64,000 nucleotides of DNA. It comes from Dyella sp. ASV21. Its GTDB lineage: Bacteria > Pseudomonadota > Gammaproteobacteria > Xanthomonadales > Rhodanobacteraceae. Below, one piece after another: positions 51,623-60,580 of the stretch. Positions within the stretch are counted from its first letter, which is position 1, and each line of letters starts with the position of its first letter. The position numbers and the translations under genes are program-made. The notes below the pieces were generated by a model, which was given only the letters and a program-made list of their open reading frames with translations, did not search any database and was not told the origin of the DNA. The stretch covers positions 1 to 64,000 of the forward strand of contig NZ_JAELTT010000006.1 in NCBI RefSeq assembly GCF_016428975.1, read 5' to 3'.

Positions 51623-53518
51623 TCAGACACGCCGCCGGCTGCGGCGCGAGCGCCGCCAGCCATACAGCAAGCCCGCCAGGGTGACCAAGGCCGGCACCAG
51701 CACGATATTGATGAACTTGAGGCGCAGACCAAGCGCATCGATTTCCGCGTTGAACTGATGCTGCACATCGCGCAGTTCCTTGTTGATCGACAACTGACGC
51801 TGCAGGAACTGTTCGATCTCCGCCCGTTGCTCGGTGCTGACCGCATCGCTTCGCCCGCTCTTGGCCGGTTGCAACTCACTCAAGCGCGTGCGAGTCACCG
51901 CCAGTTCGCGTTGCAGCTCCTGCATCTTGGCCAGGAATTTCTGATCCGCCGCGCTGCGCAGCGCGAGCACGCGCGTGAATGGCCGCTGCGAACTCACCCG
52001 GCCGTGAATGGACAACAGCGACGAGGAGCCGCTGAGGTTGTCGGCGATGTTGGTCATCATGTCGCCATTGTTGGCGATGGCGCTGAGCTGGGGCTGCCCC
52101 AGCAGGCTTTGCGTATAGGACACCCAAAGGCGATCACTGAGCACATCGGTATCGGCCACCATGATGACCTCCACCCCTTCGGCGGCATGCGCGAGGTGGC
52201 CAGGCGCCTTGGCGCGCTCGGGAAATGCACTGTCGAACGCCCCACGCACGCGTGCCGCGATCACATAACGGATGTTGTCCGGACGATAACCGTCCAGCAG
52301 GCTGGCCGGGTTATTGATGGATTCGCGCACGCGTTGCGCCGACACCACCTCGGCATCGTTGGAGGTCTGCATCAGCGGTTGCAGGCGCGATGCCGTACCC
52401 GGCGCCAGGTCGAAGAAGCCCGTGCTGGAAACATTGATACGTTGCAGGCTGGCCGTGATCACATCGTTGTGATTGAGCTCCTGCTGGCCCAATCCGAGCA
52501 TGGCGGGATGGCTCATGGAGCTGTTGTCCGCCAGCTCGATACGCAAGGCACGCGAGCGATCCAGCACCACTTTTTGTGGGTCGTACTGCACCCCCCAGGC
52601 CGCGAACAGTCGGGGCAAGTCGGAGTTGTGATCGTCGGTGGCGCCGCCGCTGTCCACGAACGGCGTATTGTCCATTTCCGCCACGGGATCGACGAACACC
52701 ACCAGGTGGCCGCCCCGCAGCACGTACTGATCGATGGCGTACAACGCATCGGCGGGCAGGTGCTTGGGATGAATCAGCAACAAGGCCTTGATGTCGTCAT
52801 CGACGTGCGTGAGCTTGGACGGCTCCAGCGTTTTCACTTCGAACTGCCGCCCAAGCTGGCGCATGACCGTCCACGGCTCCTCGCCGATGACCGGGTTGCC
52901 CTCCACCGGGAGGCTGCTGATCAGGCCGATCTTCGGTTTCACCGGCTGATCCAGCTCATACAGCAGCTTGGCGATGTCGTATTCGAGAAAGGTTTCGCGG
53001 CTGGGGTCGAACAGCGGAATGGCCAGCGTCTTGCCCGTCACATGCTCATCGGCCTCGCCGTCGCCATCGGCCGCCAGCGACGCCGTGCTGCCGACCAGAC
53101 CAAAGAACACGCGTTCACCGTTGGTGCCACCGTTGATCGGGGTGAGGCCGTAGCCCTCGGCGCTGGCTTCGTCATCGGAATACGGCACCGGATCGACGAT
53201 TTGCAGGCGCAGGCGACCGTGGGCCCGCGCCACCATCTCCTGCAACATCTCGCTGACGCGCTGGTGATAGCTGCGCAACTGCGGCAGATCGCGCGCGGCA
53301 TGATCGGAGAAATACAGCGTAAGCCGCAGCGGCGCATGCAGGCTGTCCACGATATGCGTGGTGCCCGGGGTGAGCGTATAGAGCCGGTCGGAGGTGAGAT
53401 CGATACGGGACACACGCAGCCAACGGCTGGTGCCCAGTGTCAACGTGACAAAGGCCACCGCCAGCAGGGCGAGCGCGGCCAACAGGATCGTGCGTCGGCT
53501 GAAACGGATGCGCATCAT
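51623..53518 (-). CDS. GldG-like auxiliary ABC component
   Basis: 631 residues with one N-terminal and one C-terminal transmembrane segment and a large external part. Features: SRIDLTSDRLYTLTPGTTHIVDSL, LRSYHQRVSEMLQEM, FLEYDIAKLLYEL, IGLISSLPVEGNP and a DUF4350-like region (VLRGGHLVVFVDP). A coiled coil precedes the last helix. GldG proteins accompany GldA and GldF in Bacteroidota gliding, but the same trio occurs widely outside it with no known role. Downstream of the permease gene with 3 bp between. Confidence 0.9.
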   Translation of the reverse strand: MMRIRFSRRTILLAALALLAVAFVTLTLGTSRWLRVSRIDLTSDRLYTLTPGTTHIVDSLHAPLRLTLYFSDHAARDLPQLRSYHQRVSEMLQEMVARAHGRLRLQIVDPVPYSDDEASAEGYGLTPINGGTNGERVFFGLVGSTASLAADGDGEADEHVTGKTLAIPLFDPSRETFLEYDIAKLLYELDQPVKPKIGLISSLPVEGNPVIGEEPWTVMRQLGRQFEVKTLEPSKLTHVDDDIKALLLIHPKHLPADALYAIDQYVLRGGHLVVFVDPVAEMDNTPFVDSGGATDDHNSDLPRLFAAWGVQYDPQKVVLDRSRALRIELADNSSMSHPAMLGLGQQELNHNDVITASLQRINVSSTGFFDLAPGTASRLQPLMQTSNDAEVVSAQRVRESINNPASLLDGYRPDNIRYVIAARVRGAFDSAFPERAKAPGHLAHAAEGVEVIMVADTDVLSDRLWVSYTQSLLGQPQLSAIANNGDMMTNIADNLSGSSSLLSIHGRVSSQRPFTRVLALRSAADQKFLAKMQELQRELAVTRTRLSELQPAKSGRSDAVSTEQRAEIEQFLQRQLSINKELRDVQHQFNAEIDALGLRLKFINIVLVPALVTLAGLLYGWRRSRRSRRRV

Positions 53519-53521
53519 GAT

Positions 53522-54256
53522 TCAGGGCGTCCGCTTCAGGTCGAGCACCAGCACACCGGCCGTGAGCCACGCCGCCATGCTGAGCAGGAAATACAGCACG
53601 TCGCGCAGATCCAGCACGCCGCGCGAAATGGCCTCAAAGTGTCGCAACATGCTTAGATGCGCGATGCCGTTGACCATGCGGCGCGGCAAGGTGCCCTGGA
53701 AAAACTCCATCACCTGCGGCTGCCCTGCCAGGATCAGCAGGAAGCACACCACCAGGGTCAGCACAAAGGCCACCACCTGGCTCTGCGTCACCGCCGACAG
53801 ACAGGCGCCAATGGCGAGAAAGGCACCGGCCATCAGCCAGCTGCCGAGATAGCCCGCCAGGATCACGCCGTTGTCGGGTGAACCGAGGTAGTTCACCGTA
53901 ATCCAGATCGGAAACGTCAGCAGCAAAGCCAGCCCAATGAAGAGCCACGCTGCCAGAAACTTGCCGAGCATGGCCTGCGCCAGACTCAACGGCAGGCTCA
54001 GCAGCAGCTCCAGGGTGCCGCCCTTGGCTTCTTCCGACCACATGCGCATGGATACCGCCGGCACCAATACGAGGTAGAGCCAGGGATGCATGGCGAAGAA
54101 CGGCTGCAGGTCGGCCTGGCCACGCTCGTAGAAATCGCCGGCATAGAAGGTCAGGATGCCGGCCAGCACCAGAAAGATCACCAGGAAAACGTAAGCCACT
54201 GGCGTCACGAAATAGCTGCGCAGCTCACGCCGCGCCACCGCTGCCACCGGGCTCAT
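53522..54256 (-). CDS. ABC-2 type permease (GldF-like)
   Basis: 244 residues, about six helices: VARRELRSYFVTPVAYVFLVIFLVLAG opens it, then the conserved SMRMWSEEAKGGTLELLLSLPLS typical of GldF/NosY permeases. The start overlaps the ATPase stop (ATGA). With the ATPase it forms the transport core. Confidence 0.92.
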   Translation of the reverse strand: MSPVAAVARRELRSYFVTPVAYVFLVIFLVLAGILTFYAGDFYERGQADLQPFFAMHPWLYLVLVPAVSMRMWSEEAKGGTLELLLSLPLSLAQAMLGKFLAAWLFIGLALLLTFPIWITVNYLGSPDNGVILAGYLGSWLMAGAFLAIGACLSAVTQSQVVAFVLTLVVCFLLILAGQPQVMEFFQGTLPRRMVNGIAHLSMLRHFEAISRGVLDLRDVLYFLLSMAAWLTAGVLVLDLKRTP

Positions 54257-55185
54257 GCACTGCTCCCCGCGCCCGTGGTGATATGGCGGAACACCTCGTC
54301 CAGACGACCGCGCTCCAGTTGGATCTCCGACACCTCCAGCCCTTGCTGACGCAACAGGGTTTCCACTGGCTCCAGGATGCGCTCGCCCGCGCGGGGAAAC
54401 ACCGTGATGCGCCCATCCAGCGGATCCACTTCGATGGATGCCACCTGCGGCAGACGGCCCAGCATTTCCTGCGAGACGCCACTGCCGGGCGCACTGAACG
54501 ACACCGCGCCGTGGTAGCGCGAGCGCGCTTCCAACTCCGCCGGCGTGGCATCGGCCAGCAGCTTGCCATTGGCGATGATCACCACGCGGTTGCACAAGGC
54601 ATGCACCTCTTCCAGCAGGTGCGTGGAAATAAGGATGGTGCGCTCGCGCGCCATCGCGTCGATCAGCTGGCGCACGGTGTGCTTCTGGTTGGGGTCCAGG
54701 CCATCGGTAGGCTCGTCCAGCATCAGTACCTGCGGGTTGTGCACGATCGCCTGCGCCAGGCCGACGCGGCGACGCAGGCCCTTGGATAAGGTATCGATGC
54801 ACTGATCCAGCACGCCCTCCAGTTGCAGGCCGCTCACCACGCGATCAAAGCGGTTGTAAGCCGCGTCGCGCTGGAGGCCGCGCATGCGCATGATGAAGGT
54901 GAGGAACTCGCGCACGGTCAGCTCGCCATAGCTGGGCGCGCCCTCCGGCAGGTAACCCAGCGCACGCTTGGCCTTGAGCGGCTCTTTGCGCACGTCATAG
55001 CCGCACACACGCGCGGTGCCCGCGCTGGGCTCCAGAAAGCCCGCGATCATGCGCATGGCCGTGGTTTTGCCGGCGCCGTTGGGGCCCAGCAGTCCAAGCA
55101 CCTGCCCGGGCTCGGCCCGGATGCTGAGGGAATCCACCGCGGTCAACGCGCCATAGCGTCGGGTGAGCTGTTCGGTTTCGATCAT
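54253..55185 (-). CDS. ABC transporter ATP-binding protein (GldA-like)
   Basis: 310 residues. Walker A GLLGPNGAGKTTAMRM, signature LSKGLRRRVGLAQA, Walker B VLMLDEPTDGLDP and switch ILISTHLLEEV are all intact. A C-terminal regulatory extension after residue 220 (VSFSAPGSG onward) is as in GldA/NatA-type proteins. First gene of the three-gene operon. Confidence 0.95.
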   Translation of the reverse strand: MIETEQLTRRYGALTAVDSLSIRAEPGQVLGLLGPNGAGKTTAMRMIAGFLEPSAGTARVCGYDVRKEPLKAKRALGYLPEGAPSYGELTVREFLTFIMRMRGLQRDAAYNRFDRVVSGLQLEGVLDQCIDTLSKGLRRRVGLAQAIVHNPQVLMLDEPTDGLDPNQKHTVRQLIDAMARERTILISTHLLEEVHALCNRVVIIANGKLLADATPAELEARSRYHGAVSFSAPGSGVSQEMLGRLPQVASIEVDPLDGRITVFPRAGERILEPVETLLRQQGLEVSEIQLERGRLDEVFRHITTGAGSSA

Positions 55186-55304
55186 GTCCGGTCAAGGCAA
55201 GGGGCCGTGTCGCCATCAACGCGCGGCCCGGGGTTTAGCGATGGTCGACCCGCAATGTAACCGAAAAGTTCGTCCGGGCCGGGAAGCTGTGCGAACGCCC
55301 AACA

Positions 55305-55333
55305 AAAAGGCCCTCCACCAGGGAGGGCCTTTT
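55305..55333. terminator. Intrinsic terminator after the SRPBCC gene
   Basis: AAAAGGCCCTCC and GGAGGGCCTTTT, 12 perfect pairs around a five-base loop. On the minus strand it ends in TTTTT, so it is a classical terminator for the gene at 55357; the A/T flanks make it work both ways. Confidence 0.9.
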
Positions 55334-55356
55334 CGAGGTCTTGTGAGAGACCGGTA

Positions 55357-56706
55357 TTACTGCGCGGCGCTGGAAGCAGCAGCCGGAGCGGCGGCGGAAC
55401 CCGAGGAAGCCGGCGCCTGATCAGCGCTGTCGTCGAGCGACGGCGGCTTGATGCCCGCTTCCTGTTCCGGCGTCTTGTCCGGAGCATTGCTCAGCGGCAG
55501 GTAGACGTCGAACTCGGCGTACTGCTTCACTTCGTCGCCCTGCTTCACTTCCGGCTTGGCTTCGATGTCATAGAAGCGGTTCACCACTTCGTCGTACTTG
55601 TAGCCGTGCGTCTGGGAATAAGCCTTCATCAGATCACGGGTCTGCGGCACGCCAGCGGCGGTACCGTTCCACACGGCCTTGAGGGCCGGGCCACCAAAGG
55701 CGAGGAACGCACGCACATCCTTGTCGACGATCAGGCGGCCGAAGCGGTCATGACCACCCGGGGCACTGGCGTCGGCGTTGCTGTCCGAAGCGGCGGCGGC
55801 GGTGCTGGCCTCTGCTGCGTTCAGGTCCGGGGACTTGGCTGCGGTCAGCTCCACCGTCTGGCCACCGACATTCAGGCTGGTCGCGCTGATGGGCAGGGCC
55901 ACGTCGAAGGTGTAGGTCTGGTCGCCGTAGTTGGTGGTGTAGATGATGCGCGGACCGGTAACGGTCACGCCCAGCTTCTTGGCAGCGGCCTGGATCTCGT
56001 TGACGGCCTTGTCGGTCGCGTCATTGAGCGCCTCTAGGCCACCCTTGCGCTCGATCGAGCTCGACACCATCAGCACCGGGGTCGGCTGGGTCTGCTCGAT
56101 GGTTGGCACCAGCTTGGTGTAGTCGACGTTCTGCACCGAGGCCAACACGTTCTGCAGGTTGTTCAGGGTGAACTGGATGAAGGCATCCGGGTCGCCGTGA
56201 ATGTACAGGTTCGAGTAGCGGTTGATCAGGTTCATGCCGTAGTCGACGTCATACGACCAGGTGACCTTGGTCAGCTGACCGCGGCTACCCTGACGCTCGA
56301 GATCCAGCGTGAAATGCTTGTCGTTACCGCGCCAGCTGTTGTCCAGGTTCCAGACGATGCTGGCCTTCTTGGCGGTCGAGTCGACCTTGTCGAAGCTCGG
56401 ATCGGCCGAAGCGATGGTGAGCTTGCCATTACCGACCTTGTCGTCCTGGCTGGTCCAGCTCAACTCGGCGCCCGGGCCATAGGCCTTGCCCGAGAAATCA
56501 AACTTGATGTTGCGGTCGTACTCGCGCTGCACGGAATACTCCGGGAAGCGGCGGAAGTTGTTCAGCACGTCATAGACCTGACGCATGTCCTTGCCGACGA
56601 CCAACGACCGGTCCACATGGCCGCTGCCGGGCATAACAAAGCCCACCACCACCGCCACGACAGCGACGATAATCAGGGCAACAATAAATTCTAGAACACG
56701 CATCAT
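55357..56706 (-). CDS. Membrane-anchored SRPBCC (polyketide-cyclase-like) protein
   Basis: 449 residues. N-terminal transmembrane helix (FIVALIIVAVVAVVVGFVMP), then a domain with VDRSLVVGKDMRQVYDVLNNFRRFPEYS and LSWTSQDDKVGNGKLTIAS, the SRPBCC/Bet v1-like pattern. A second part (QTYTFDVALPISATS, EFDVYLPLS) looks like the GyrI/effector-binding type. The C-terminus is Ala/Ser-rich and disordered. Both parts may bind a small ligand. Function unknown. Start at 56706 has GGAG nine bases upstream. It lies downstream of the two-component pair in the same direction. Confidence 0.82.
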   Translation of the reverse strand: MMRVLEFIVALIIVAVVAVVVGFVMPGSGHVDRSLVVGKDMRQVYDVLNNFRRFPEYSVQREYDRNIKFDFSGKAYGPGAELSWTSQDDKVGNGKLTIASADPSFDKVDSTAKKASIVWNLDNSWRGNDKHFTLDLERQGSRGQLTKVTWSYDVDYGMNLINRYSNLYIHGDPDAFIQFTLNNLQNVLASVQNVDYTKLVPTIEQTQPTPVLMVSSSIERKGGLEALNDATDKAVNEIQAAAKKLGVTVTGPRIIYTTNYGDQTYTFDVALPISATSLNVGGQTVELTAAKSPDLNAAEASTAAAASDSNADASAPGGHDRFGRLIVDKDVRAFLAFGGPALKAVWNGTAAGVPQTRDLMKAYSQTHGYKYDEVVNRFYDIEAKPEVKQGDEVKQYAEFDVYLPLSNAPDKTPEQEAGIKPPSLDDSADQAPASSGSAAAPAAASSAAQ

Positions 56707-56931
56707 TCCAGGGATCTCCGCACGTCTCTCTGTACACGGCACTAAGACAGTCGCCGGAGACCCTTACGCCACGGGAGATTCCCGAAGAATCGCGTCGTGA
56801 GAGGGGTCGGCCAGCGCCGAAGCCACCGATGGTACTTGCTCGCGCGCCTGAACGCCATCCGGCCGTAAAGGTGGCCCGACGAGGCCCTTCCAGACGCCCA
56901 CGAATGGCGTCCGGCAAGGCCTGGCGGGGGA

Positions 56932-57573
56932 TCAGACGATCCCCAGCTCCAGCGCCTTGAGCACCGCCCGGGTGCGATCGCGGACGCCCAGCTTGGAAAG
57001 GATGTTGGAGACATGGTTCTTGACCGTGCCTTCGGCCACTTTCAGGGAGTTGGCGATCTCCTTGTTGCTGTAGCCGCCCGACAGCAGGCGCAGGATCTCG
57101 GTCTCGCGCTCGGTCAGCGGATCCGGCTGCTCCAGGCTGGTGAACTGGTTCTGCATGCGCCCCACCCCGGCCAGCAGGCGCTGGGTGACCATCGGAGCCA
57201 CCAGCGACCCGCCGGCAGCCACGGTACGAACTGCCTCCACCAACTGCTCCAGCGAGACATCCTTGAGCAGGTAGCCGCGGGCGCCGGCCTTCAGGCCCTG
57301 CAGTACCAGCTGATCGTCGTCGAAGGTGGTGAGGATGATGGTTGGCGGCAGCTCGTTGCGCGCCGACAGCGCCTGCAGCACTTCGAGGCCGCTCATGCTG
57401 GGCATGCGCAGGTCCAGCAACACCACGTCGGGCTTGACCCGGGGAATGTCCTGCACGGCCTGGGTGCCATCGGCACACTCGGCCACTACACGGATGTCCT
57501 CCGCCAAGTCCAACAGGGAACGGACACCCTGGCGAACCAGGTTCTGGTCGTCGACAAGACAGACGGAAATCAT
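56932..57573 (-). CDS. NarL/LuxR-family response regulator
   Basis: 213 residues. Receiver: acidic pair VDDQ at residues 8-9, phospho-acceptor Asp54 in VVLLDLRMP, Lys in YLLKD. LuxR-type HTH: LTERETEILRLLSGGYSNKEIANSLKVAEGTVKNHV. Start at 57573 with GAGGA upstream. It pairs with the kinase gene 135 bp upstream. Confidence 0.95.
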   Translation of the reverse strand: MISVCLVDDQNLVRQGVRSLLDLAEDIRVVAECADGTQAVQDIPRVKPDVVLLDLRMPSMSGLEVLQALSARNELPPTIILTTFDDDQLVLQGLKAGARGYLLKDVSLEQLVEAVRTVAAGGSLVAPMVTQRLLAGVGRMQNQFTSLEQPDPLTERETEILRLLSGGYSNKEIANSLKVAEGTVKNHVSNILSKLGVRDRTRAVLKALELGIV

Positions 57574-57708
57574 CGCGGATCCTCGAAGCGGTTGTGGCCT
57601 GCGTGCAATGCCCGCGGCCAACGGGGAAGAACGATGCGACTATCTAGGAGCCTCACGGGGACTCCAAGCAGCGCATTTTGCCACGTCCCATCGATCAGAC
57701 GGGAATTC

Positions 57709-58938
57709 TTACAGCATGCCCAGCGCCGGCGGCTCGAACCGTGACGGCGTGTGCGCCAGCTCTTGCACCTCCCCCAGCGGCAAGCGCACGGTGAGCGCAA
57801 ATCCCTGGCTGATGGCCGGGTCCACCATGACGCTACCCTCGAACTCGGAGAGACGCTCGCGCATGCCCGACAAGCCATTGCCCGGGCGGAAGTTGGCCAC
57901 CCCCCGGCCATCGTCCCGCGCGGACAGCTCAAGAAGGTTGGCATTGATGTAGTCAAAGCGCAGCCACAGGTTGCGCGCGCCGGCATGGCGGGCTGTGTTG
58001 GTAATGATCTCCTGGGCGCAGCGCAGCAGCACCTGGGCGCGGCGCGGATCTTCCACGCTGAAGCGCGGCGGGGTTTCCACATGCACCCTCAGCCCCGGCA
58101 CACCTTCGATCAGGCTGCGCAGCGCCTGCGTCAGGTCGATGGCGTCGTCCTGCCGCAACTCGCTCACCACCTCGCGTACGTCCGACAGCAGATGCTTGGC
58201 GGTCACCTGGGCCTTGTGTACATGCTCGGCTGCCTGCGGGTTGACCAGGTGGCTGGCCACTTCCAGGTTCAGGCTGAGCGCCGTCAGGTGATGGCCGACC
58301 AGATCGTGCAGGTCCCGTGCAATACGCATGCGCTCGGCGATACGGGTGGACTCGGCCAGCAGCGCCCGGGTGGCGCGCAGCTCGGAATTGAGCCGGCGCT
58401 GCACCTCGCGCTCTTCCGCCTGCAGGCTGGCGATCATCGAGATGAAGAACACCAGCGCGGAAATGCCCAGATACATACACACCTGAAGAAACGCCGTGAC
58501 GATGGTCCAGCCCATGTAGCTGGCGATGATCGGGATCAGCATCAGGTTCTGCAGCAGCATCCACAGCAGCCCCGCCCCTACCGGCAACTGCCAGGGCAAC
58601 ACCACCGCGATCACCAGCATCAGCATGGCGGACAGGCCGCTTTGGCTGAACCAGCCCATGGCCACCGCCGAACCGGTAAGCACGACCAGGCCGAGCAGTT
58701 GGCCGATGGAGGGGAACCCGGTCTGTCGCGTCATGCCTGAGCGGCGCGTCAGCAGCAGGTAGGTCACGCCGAAGATCAGGTACGAGAGGATCCACCCCGA
58801 GATATTGGGGTTGCTCCACCACGCATTGACCTGCGCCAGTCCGCCGGGGCCCGAAAGCAACGGCAGCGCGACACACAGGTACGTGAACAGACCGGCGTAG
58901 CGAATGAGCCGGATGTGATTGATGTTGGACCAGGCCAT
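57709..58938 (-). CDS. Sensor histidine kinase, NarL-partner type (HisKA_3)
   Basis: 409 residues. Five or six N-terminal helices with short loops, so the signal is likely sensed in or at the membrane (DesK-like layout). H-box RIARDLHDLVGHHLTALSLNLE, N-box EIITNTARHAGA, G-box DDGRGVANFRPGNGLSGMRERL. No periplasmic domain. Cognate regulator follows. Targets unknown; DesK-type kinases sense membrane state, which would fit the SRPBCC neighbour, but that is inference. Confidence 0.94.
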   Translation of the reverse strand: MAWSNINHIRLIRYAGLFTYLCVALPLLSGPGGLAQVNAWWSNPNISGWILSYLIFGVTYLLLTRRSGMTRQTGFPSIGQLLGLVVLTGSAVAMGWFSQSGLSAMLMLVIAVVLPWQLPVGAGLLWMLLQNLMLIPIIASYMGWTIVTAFLQVCMYLGISALVFFISMIASLQAEEREVQRRLNSELRATRALLAESTRIAERMRIARDLHDLVGHHLTALSLNLEVASHLVNPQAAEHVHKAQVTAKHLLSDVREVVSELRQDDAIDLTQALRSLIEGVPGLRVHVETPPRFSVEDPRRAQVLLRCAQEIITNTARHAGARNLWLRFDYINANLLELSARDDGRGVANFRPGNGLSGMRERLSEFEGSVMVDPAISQGFALTVRLPLGEVQELAHTPSRFEPPALGML

Positions 58939-59149
58939 ACGCGCATCATTAGCTAGTCCCCAGCGTGGTGCAATGCGCGAGAAGTCACTCCCCCACCCCT
59001 GCCAAAAGCCATGGACGCTGGCGCTTTACAAAGGTTTTACATGGTGCGCCGTGATATGTGCGGCCGGCGGACGCATGTCATAATGCCGCCCGTCACGCGG
59101 GGCCGAACCACCGGTCTTGTCCTCGAATCACAATACTGCGGAGCAACGA
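58939..59149. other. Divergent promoter region between kinase and GNAT-min genes
   Basis: 211 bp. It contains repeated TTTACA/TTTTACA (about 59026-59040) and a CATAAT at about 59079-59084, possible promoter parts. I could not fix a -35/-10 pair. Confidence 0.3.
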
Positions 59150-59770
59150 ATGGCCCTTGCCATCCGCGACGTGCGCGAGCACGACCTGGATGCCGTACTG
59201 GCGCTCAACAATGCCGCCGGCCGCACCATCCTCGCCTTGGACGCTGCGCAGCTGCGTTACTTCTACGACCACGCGGATTACTTCCGGGTGGCCGAGATCG
59301 ACGGACACCTCGCCGGGTTTCTGATCGCTTTGCGCCACGGCGGCAGTTACGACAGCCCGAACTACGTGTGGTTCAGCGAACACTATCCGGAGTTCGTCTA
59401 TATCGACCGCATCGTCATCGCCAACGCCTACCGTCGCCACGGCCTGGGTCGCATTTTCTATTGCGATGTGACCAGCTATGCCGAAGTGCGGGTGCCCCTG
59501 CTCACCTGCGAGGTGTTCCTGGAGCCTCGCGACGACGTGGTGGTGCTGTTCCACGGCACCTACGGTTTCCAAGAGGTGGGGCAACAGCGCATGGGCAGCG
59601 AGGGTCCACAGGTCAGCCTGCTGGCCAAGGATTTGCCGAGCTACGCCTACGTGCGCGAAACCTATCTCGATCACGATGGCTTGCCCGACCAGCCCTGGCT
59701 GGCGGAGCGCCCTCGCCCTTTTCACCCTGATGCCAGCCCCCGTCATCAAGCCGGAGAGCTGCGCCCGTGA
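59150..59770 (+). CDS. GNAT-family acetyltransferase coupled to minC
   Basis: 206 residues. IRDVREHDLDAVLALNNAAGRTI opens it, the acetyl-CoA loop is IDRIVIANAYRRHGLGRIFYCDV (RRHGLG), and LEPRDDVVVLFHGTYGFQEVGQQRM closes it. Start at 59150 has GGAG upstream. Its stop overlaps the GTG start of minC (GTGA), so the gene is in the min operon. Substrate unknown. Confidence 0.87.
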   Translation: MALAIRDVREHDLDAVLALNNAAGRTILALDAAQLRYFYDHADYFRVAEIDGHLAGFLIALRHGGSYDSPNYVWFSEHYPEFVYIDRIVIANAYRRHGLGRIFYCDVTSYAEVRVPLLTCEVFLEPRDDVVVLFHGTYGFQEVGQQRMGSEGPQVSLLAKDLPSYAYVRETYLDHDGLPDQPWLAERPRPFHPDASPRHQAGELRP

Positions 59771-60537
59771 ATGCCCGAATGGACACCCAAGACGCTTGCG
59801 ACCTGCGCTTCGGCCAGGTGGGCATTGCCAACGTACGCATCCGCCGCGTTGACGCGGCCGCGCTCTGCGAGGAGCTGGAGCGCCGCGTGCGCGCCGCCCC
59901 GCAGCTGTTTTCCCGCGCCGCCGTGGTGCTGGACCTGAGCCACCTGCTCGACCTGCCCGACGATGGCACCGTCGATGCCCTGCTGGAGGCGGTACGCAGT
60001 GCCGGCATGCTGCCCGTGGGCCTGGCCTATGGCACCAGCGATGTCGAGGCGCTGTCGCGCCGCATGGGCTTGCCGCTGATCGCCAAGTTCCGCGCGGCCT
60101 ATGAACCGGCCGATGGCGGCAGCATCGCCCCGCCGGCACCTGCCCCCGCATCGGAACCGCCACGCCGCGCCGAACCCGCGCGCACGGAGCCCGCCGCCAG
60201 CGCGCCCACGCTCGGCGCGCAGCACTTCGACGGCACGGTGCGCTCGGGCCAACAGGTCTATGCGCGCGATCGCGACCTGGTGGTTACCGGCGCCATCGCC
60301 AACGGCGCCGAAGTGATCGCCGACGGCAGCATTCACATCTACGGCAACCTGCGTGGCCGCGCCATGGCTGGCGCACAGGGCGATGAGAAGGCTCGCATCT
60401 ATATTTCCGACTTCCGCGCGGAACTGGTGGCCATTGCCGGCCACTACCGCGTGTTCGAACAAATTCCGAAAGACCTGGAAGGCCAGTCTGTGCAATGCTG
60501 GCTCGACGGTGAAAAACTGCTGATCGCCAAGCTTTGA
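59767..60537 (+). CDS. minC: Septum site-determining protein MinC
   Basis: 256 residues. N-terminal FtsZ-blocking domain, a Pro/Ala-rich linker (APPAPAPASEPP) and the C-terminal beta-helix with VTGAIANGAEVIADGSIHIYG and GRAMAGAQGDEKARIY. GTG start overlaps the GNAT stop; ATG at 59779 is an alternative. Inhibits Z-ring assembly with MinD. Confidence 0.95.
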   Translation: MNARMDTQDACDLRFGQVGIANVRIRRVDAAALCEELERRVRAAPQLFSRAAVVLDLSHLLDLPDDGTVDALLEAVRSAGMLPVGLAYGTSDVEALSRRMGLPLIAKFRAAYEPADGGSIAPPAPAPASEPPRRAEPARTEPAASAPTLGAQHFDGTVRSGQQVYARDRDLVVTGAIANGAEVIADGSIHIYGNLRGRAMAGAQGDEKARIYISDFRAELVAIAGHYRVFEQIPKDLEGQSVQCWLDGEKLLIAKL

Positions 60538-60580
60538 CGATCAACCATTACTACTACAAAGAATCATGCGGAGATGAGCC

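Noticed and set aside
51392-53656. A 754-codon open frame on the plus strand
   Set aside because: Antisense to the GldG-like gene; sequence is His/Arg/Gln-rich as expected of a shadow frame.
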